Part shown: positions 31,183 to 34,273 of the stretch, one piece after another
Layout: every line of letters begins with the position of its first letter
Numbering within the stretch: position 1 is the first letter of the stretch
Source: Elusimicrobiota bacterium
Lineage (GTDB): Bacteria; Elusimicrobiota; UBA8919
DNA length: 34,273 nucleotides
Assembly: GCA_016218625.1 (NCBI GenBank)
Contig: JACRDL010000036.1
Span: 1 to 34,273 of the forward strand
Direction of reading: 5' to 3'
Notes under the pieces: model-generated
The model's input: only the letters and a program-made list of their open reading frames with translations
What the model was told of the DNA's origin: nothing
The model's database searches: none
Program-made: the position numbers and the translations under genes

Positions 31183-31290
31183 TTATTTCTTATCCACAAG
31201 GATGTAATGGGAAAGACCGGTACCGGTTGTCTTGCATTTTTTTCGATAAGCAACAATATTTTTCTTCGTATTGCGTTTTGTTTTCTTCAC
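31183..31290 (-). CDS. CbpA-like ribosomal peptide precursor, 35 aa
   Basis: A small gene not long enough for usual gene callers. GTG start at 31290 with GAGGGGG about 8 nt upstream, lying in the last codons of the asparagine-synthase-like gene (stop at 31296), hence translational coupling. The peptide starts with a basic leader-like half (KKTKRNTKKNIVAYRKK, 9 Lys/Arg) and ends with CKTTGTGLSHYILVDKK, carrying a single Cys (19), His (28) and two Tyr (15, 29). It sits directly upstream of the SPASM radical SAM gene, the classical precursor position. It resembles what I remember of the CbpA precursor family. A GTG three codons earlier is possible but too close to the ribosome binding site. Confidence 0.78.
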   Translation of the reverse strand: MKKTKRNTKKNIVAYRKKCKTTGTGLSHYILVDKK

Positions 31291-31295
31291 TCGTA

Positions 31296-32219
31296 TCACC
31301 CCCTCTTTTTACAAATTACATAGCCACAAACATTACAGTGAAAAGCAGTGCGTTCCATTTCCGCTCTGCATCCAGGACATTTTTTTTGGTTGTTTTTGGG
31401 TTTTGGAATTTCTCCAACTTCCTTTCTGTAAATTTCATAATAATAAAGATGCTCTTTGTTAAAAAACTTTATGGGATAAATTTTTTTCTTTTTTTCAAAT
31501 TCGTCATCAGAAATTTTTGAACTGATAATCTCCCTTAATTTTGTCATACCAGAACCGTATTCCAACGGTCTTTTATTCTGCCATATAATTTCTTTGGGCA
31601 AATCCTTCTCAAATGCTTTTCTTAATATCCATTTGCCGAAAACCTTATTATGCTCTTTTCTTATTTTGAATTTTTTATCTATTGATAAAGCAAATTTAGT
31701 AAAGTTCTTGTCCATATACGGCTGTTCTATTTTTAATCCGAAATACTTCCCAATTTCATTTGAACTGAAATACATTTTTTTTGATATTTGTTGAATATAA
31801 TTATTCAAATTATTTATTTCTTTCATATAATCATACCCGCCAAAAAGTTCATCGCTTCCATCACCGGTCATTATGCTTTTTAACCCGAGTTTTTTGGCGA
31901 ATTTTAATCCAAAATAAACGGTTATATCATTAGGAATTGCAGGGTCAAAACTTTTCAGTATTTTTATTATTTGTGGTATTACAGAAATCGCTTCATCAGT
32001 TTTTATTGTCAGGTAATATGTTTTTAAGTGAAGAAATTTTTCCAACATTTTTGCGAATTTAAGGTCGGGCGCGAAATTTTCCAAACTTACATTTATCGCT
32101 GCAATATTTGGAGAGAGTACCGCTAAAATGCTTGTATCCAATCCGCCGGAGAAAAGCATTCCTTCGGCGGAATTTCGTTTTACAGATAACATCAATTTTT
32201 GTTTTAATTTATTAATCAT
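31296..32219 (-). CDS. Stand-alone asparagine-synthase-type ATP pyrophosphatase with C-terminal zinc ribbon
   Basis: 307 aa. The AsnB synthetase domain is recognisable from FSGGLDTS (23-30, PP-loop), IMTGDGSDELFGGYDYM, KIEQPYMDKNFTKFAL and RKAFEKDLPKEIIWQNKRPLEYGSG. The N-terminal glutaminase domain (catalytic Cys2) is entirely absent, so ammonia or an amine of another substrate must be used. The C-terminus adds a zinc ribbon, CPGC (281-284) and CNVC (295-298), with an extra C303. Glutaminase-free AsnB homologues activate carboxylates in macrolactam-forming RiPP pathways (lasso peptide cyclases), so it may act on the adjacent peptide or on a corrinoid side chain. Its ATG overlaps the cbiB stop (ATGA). 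Confidence 0.85.
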   Translation of the reverse strand: MINKLKQKLMLSVKRNSAEGMLFSGGLDTSILAVLSPNIAAINVSLENFAPDLKFAKMLEKFLHLKTYYLTIKTDEAISVIPQIIKILKSFDPAIPNDITVYFGLKFAKKLGLKSIMTGDGSDELFGGYDYMKEINNLNNYIQQISKKMYFSSNEIGKYFGLKIEQPYMDKNFTKFALSIDKKFKIRKEHNKVFGKWILRKAFEKDLPKEIIWQNKRPLEYGSGMTKLREIISSKISDDEFEKKKKIYPIKFFNKEHLYYYEIYRKEVGEIPKPKNNQKKCPGCRAEMERTAFHCNVCGYVICKKRG

Positions 32220-33148
32220 AATAAAACCAAGCCCGCAATCAAAAACAAGCCGGATGATATATACGCAATTTTTATACTTTTTTTAATATGTCCTTTATCT
32301 AATGGATGACAATTATCTCCGAGGAATGGTTTTGTCACAGCAATGGAGTTATAAAAATTCATTCCGCCTAACCGTATTCCCAATGCACCTGCAACAGCGG
32401 CCTCGGGAATATCACTTATCTGTCTATTTTTTAGCCCATCACGAAAAATTATCTTGAAAGAAGAAAACAAACTACATCTGCAAAATAAACTTGCTAAAGG
32501 TATAAGAAATATTGATAATATTGCGGGTATAAAATTTGCTATTGTGTCAATCTTAGCAGAGCACCATCCGAAGTCCCGATATTTTTCGTTATTATATCCA
32601 ACCATTGAGTCAAGAGTATTTATTGATTTGTAAGTTAATGCTAATGCCGGTCCGCCGATTAAAGCATAAAAAAGCGGGGAGATTATTCCATCAACAATGC
32701 TTTCAGCGATTGTTTCTATGGTTGCGCGAATAATTTCTCGTTCGTTTAAGTTTTCAGTATCTCTTCCTACAATCATAGATAATTTTTCCTTTGCTATATC
32801 TAAATCATTTTTTTTCAGTGCCCAATACACTTCCAAACTTTCTACTTTCAAGTCCTTTACCGATAAAGAAGTATAAATCAAGAAAATTGAAATTCCACAT
32901 CCAAAATAAAAATTAAAAGTAGTTGATAATTTTACAATCAAAAAAGTTACATAAAATGTTCCGCCAATAATTAAAAAAGCAAGAACAGTCCCGCCTGTTT
33001 TTTTATTTCCAAGTTTTTTCCTTAAAAAATTTTCAAGTATCTCAACCGTTTTACCTATTAATTTTACGGGATGAGGAAACCGCCTCGGGTCACCAAAAAT
33101 CAAATCCAGAATATATGCAATAGGGATAGTTAATAGTTCATAGTTCAT
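32216..33148 (-). CDS. cbiB: Adenosylcobinamide-phosphate synthase CbiB
   Basis: 310 aa, several membrane helices. The N-terminal block AYILDLIFGDPRRFPHPVKLIGK (GDP...PHPV) and the middle block VGRDTENLNEREIIRATIETIAESIVDGIISPLFYALIGGPALALTYKSINTLDSMVGYNNEKYRDFGWCSAK are diagnostic. It joins the aminopropanol phosphate arm to cobyric acid; the arm is made by the upstream CobD, so the two genes form one biochemical unit. Its ATG lies 11 bp inside the end of cobD, in a heptamer tandem repeat. In Pseudomonas nomenclature the same enzyme is called CobD. Confidence 0.96.
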   Translation of the reverse strand: MNYELLTIPIAYILDLIFGDPRRFPHPVKLIGKTVEILENFLRKKLGNKKTGGTVLAFLIIGGTFYVTFLIVKLSTTFNFYFGCGISIFLIYTSLSVKDLKVESLEVYWALKKNDLDIAKEKLSMIVGRDTENLNEREIIRATIETIAESIVDGIISPLFYALIGGPALALTYKSINTLDSMVGYNNEKYRDFGWCSAKIDTIANFIPAILSIFLIPLASLFCRCSLFSSFKIIFRDGLKNRQISDIPEAAVAGALGIRLGGMNFYNSIAVTKPFLGDNCHPLDKGHIKKSIKIAYISSGLFLIAGLVLL

Positions 33149-33154
33149 AGTTTA
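33127..33154. repeat. TAGTTCA heptamer tandem repeat across the cobD/cbiB overlap
   Basis: Four 7-bp units: TAGTTAA, TAGTTCA, TAGTTCA, TAGTTTA. Read on the minus strand they encode NYEL at the end of CobD and again NYELL at the start of CbiB, and contain the cobD stop and the cbiB start. Confidence 0.8.
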
Positions 33155-34235
33155 GAGTTTTGTTTAATTCGTTTATTAGTAAAAAGTTCTCATCCCTTTT
33201 TCTTACAGCAACACGAAAAAATTTATTATTTAATCCGCGGAAATTACTACAATTGCGAATTAGTATTCCTTTTTTCCCAAGTAAATCTGTAAGTTTATCT
33301 GAATTAAACTTATTCGTTGTAAGTTGACATAGAATGAAATTTGCTGATGGTGGATATGGTTTAAGTCCGGTTACCATTTCTAATTTCTTAAAAAATATTT
33401 CTTTTTCTTTAAGAATATATTCACGAGTTTGTTTGATATAAGATGAATCCTTAATTACCTCTTTGCCAACCAATTGTCCAAAACAGTTAACAGACCATGG
33501 TATCTGAAATTTAGAAATGTTTTTTATTATTTTTTTATTTCCAACGAGATATCCTACTCGGAGTCCAGGTATTGCAAAAAATTTAGTAAGTGACCTTAAT
33601 ACTATAATGTTTGAACTTTTAGCAGCGATTTTAACCATTGTTAAATTATCAGCATCTTTTACAAAATCAATGAACGCCTCATCTATTACGAGAGTAACAT
33701 TATACCTTCGGCAGTTTTTTATTAATGTTAGAAGTTCTTCTTTTGAAAATACAAATCCTGTAGGATTATTCGGGTTGCATAAAAAAATTAAATCTATTTT
33801 CGGTAAAAACTTAATTATTTTCTCAATTTTTATTTCAAAATTTTCAGTTTTTTTTGCTTTAAAAAAAACACACTTTCCGCCCGTCAAATTTACTGCTGTT
33901 TCATACTCGCTAAAAGTAGGTATTGGTATAAGAACCTTTTTTGGTTTTAATGCCTGAACAATAAGAAAAATCAGTTCAGATGAACCGTTTCCTATTAATA
34001 GATTTTCGGAACCGATTTTCAGGTATTTTTTAAGAGTATCTTTTAAGTCAGTACATTCAGAATCAGGATAATGGATTATAGAGTGTATGTTATTAGTTAT
34101 GATATTTTTTACACTTTTTGGTAATCCGAGAGGATTTATATTTGCGCTGAAATTGAGAATGTTTTCAGTATTATATTTTTTAATTGCTTCTGTAATATTT
34201 CCGCCGTGTAAAGTTTTCAATTTGTCCACCGCCAT
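33138..34235 (-). CDS. cobD: Threonine-phosphate decarboxylase CobD (PLP)
   Basis: 365 aa, fold type I PLP enzyme close to histidinol-phosphate aminotransferase. LHGGNI near the N-terminus, NFSANINPLGLP, NPNNPTG (154-160), DEAFIDF (185-191) and the PLP lysine K218 in RSLTKFFAIPGLRVGYL; the HGGN start and the place before cbiB favour CobD over HisC. It decarboxylates L-threonine-3-phosphate to (R)-1-amino-2-propanol phosphate for the nucleotide loop of cobalamin. The ATG at 34235 has no clear Shine-Dalgarno, and a GTG two codons later is possible. Only 38 bp lie upstream in the window, so the operon's promoter and earlier genes are outside. Confidence 0.93.
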   Translation of the reverse strand: MAVDKLKTLHGGNITEAIKKYNTENILNFSANINPLGLPKSVKNIITNNIHSIIHYPDSECTDLKDTLKKYLKIGSENLLIGNGSSELIFLIVQALKPKKVLIPIPTFSEYETAVNLTGGKCVFFKAKKTENFEIKIEKIIKFLPKIDLIFLCNPNNPTGFVFSKEELLTLIKNCRRYNVTLVIDEAFIDFVKDADNLTMVKIAAKSSNIIVLRSLTKFFAIPGLRVGYLVGNKKIIKNISKFQIPWSVNCFGQLVGKEVIKDSSYIKQTREYILKEKEIFFKKLEMVTGLKPYPPSANFILCQLTTNKFNSDKLTDLLGKKGILIRNCSNFRGLNNKFFRVAVRKRDENFLLINELNKTLNYEL

Positions 34236-34273
34236 TAATCAGTTCTGTTTCATAAAACTCAAATCGATTATTA

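Noticed and set aside
34236-34273. End of an upstream gene before cobD
   Set aside because: Two frames are open over 38 bp, but there is too little sequence to recognise a family.

Overview
The window is a 34 kb, AT-rich stretch in which every complete gene lies on the minus strand. The only plus-strand gene is an IS30-type transposase fragment at the left edge. TonB-dependent and beta-barrel outer-membrane proteins point to a diderm bacterium. The gene mix and the many short palindromic repeats resemble uncultured candidate-phylum genomes, but I cannot assign a phylum from the sequence alone. Genes are described in transcription order, from high to low coordinates.

Region 1 (34235-22991) is a tightly packed corrinoid region with many 4-11 bp gene overlaps. 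It contains cobD (threonine-phosphate decarboxylase), cbiB, a stand-alone asparagine-synthase-type ATP pyrophosphatase with a C-terminal zinc ribbon, and a 35-codon gene for a small Lys-rich peptide. These are followed by a radical SAM/SPASM enzyme, a frameshifted Dph6-like ATP pyrophosphatase, a second radical SAM enzyme, btuF-btuC-btuD, cobO, a cobalamin riboswitch and a BtuB-like receptor. The small peptide and the SPASM enzyme look like the cobalamin-associated CbpA/CbpB ribosomal-peptide (RiPP) pair. A peptide-modifying system is therefore embedded between B12 assembly and B12 uptake genes. This is the most interesting part of the window.

Region 2 (22845-17265) is mixed. It holds a flavin reductase-like protein, larE, an Orn/Lys/Arg decarboxylase, a DksA/TraR zinc-finger protein, a family 2 glycosyltransferase and a RelE-type toxin-antitoxin pair with a visible promoter and operator.

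Region 3 (17160-153) is mostly housekeeping. It runs: a small membrane protein, miaB (lacking TRAM), mutS, a PilZ protein with a Cys-rich tail, mutL, a large exported protein of unknown function, smc, a WecG/TagA glycosyltransferase, a metallophosphoesterase, trxB, an FmdB-type zinc ribbon and a CsgG/FlgO-domain outer-membrane protein.

Two patterns cross the whole window. First, several families of short palindromic repeats fill the gaps between genes, often ending right at a start codon. They also sit in frame inside genes: mutS twice, miaB, btuF and the signal-peptide region of the CsgG-like gene. This recalls the Rickettsia palindromic elements. Second, three genes have sigma70-type promoters whose -10 box ends exactly 7 nt before the start codon, which predicts leaderless mRNAs. 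No tRNA, rRNA or CRISPR array was recognised.
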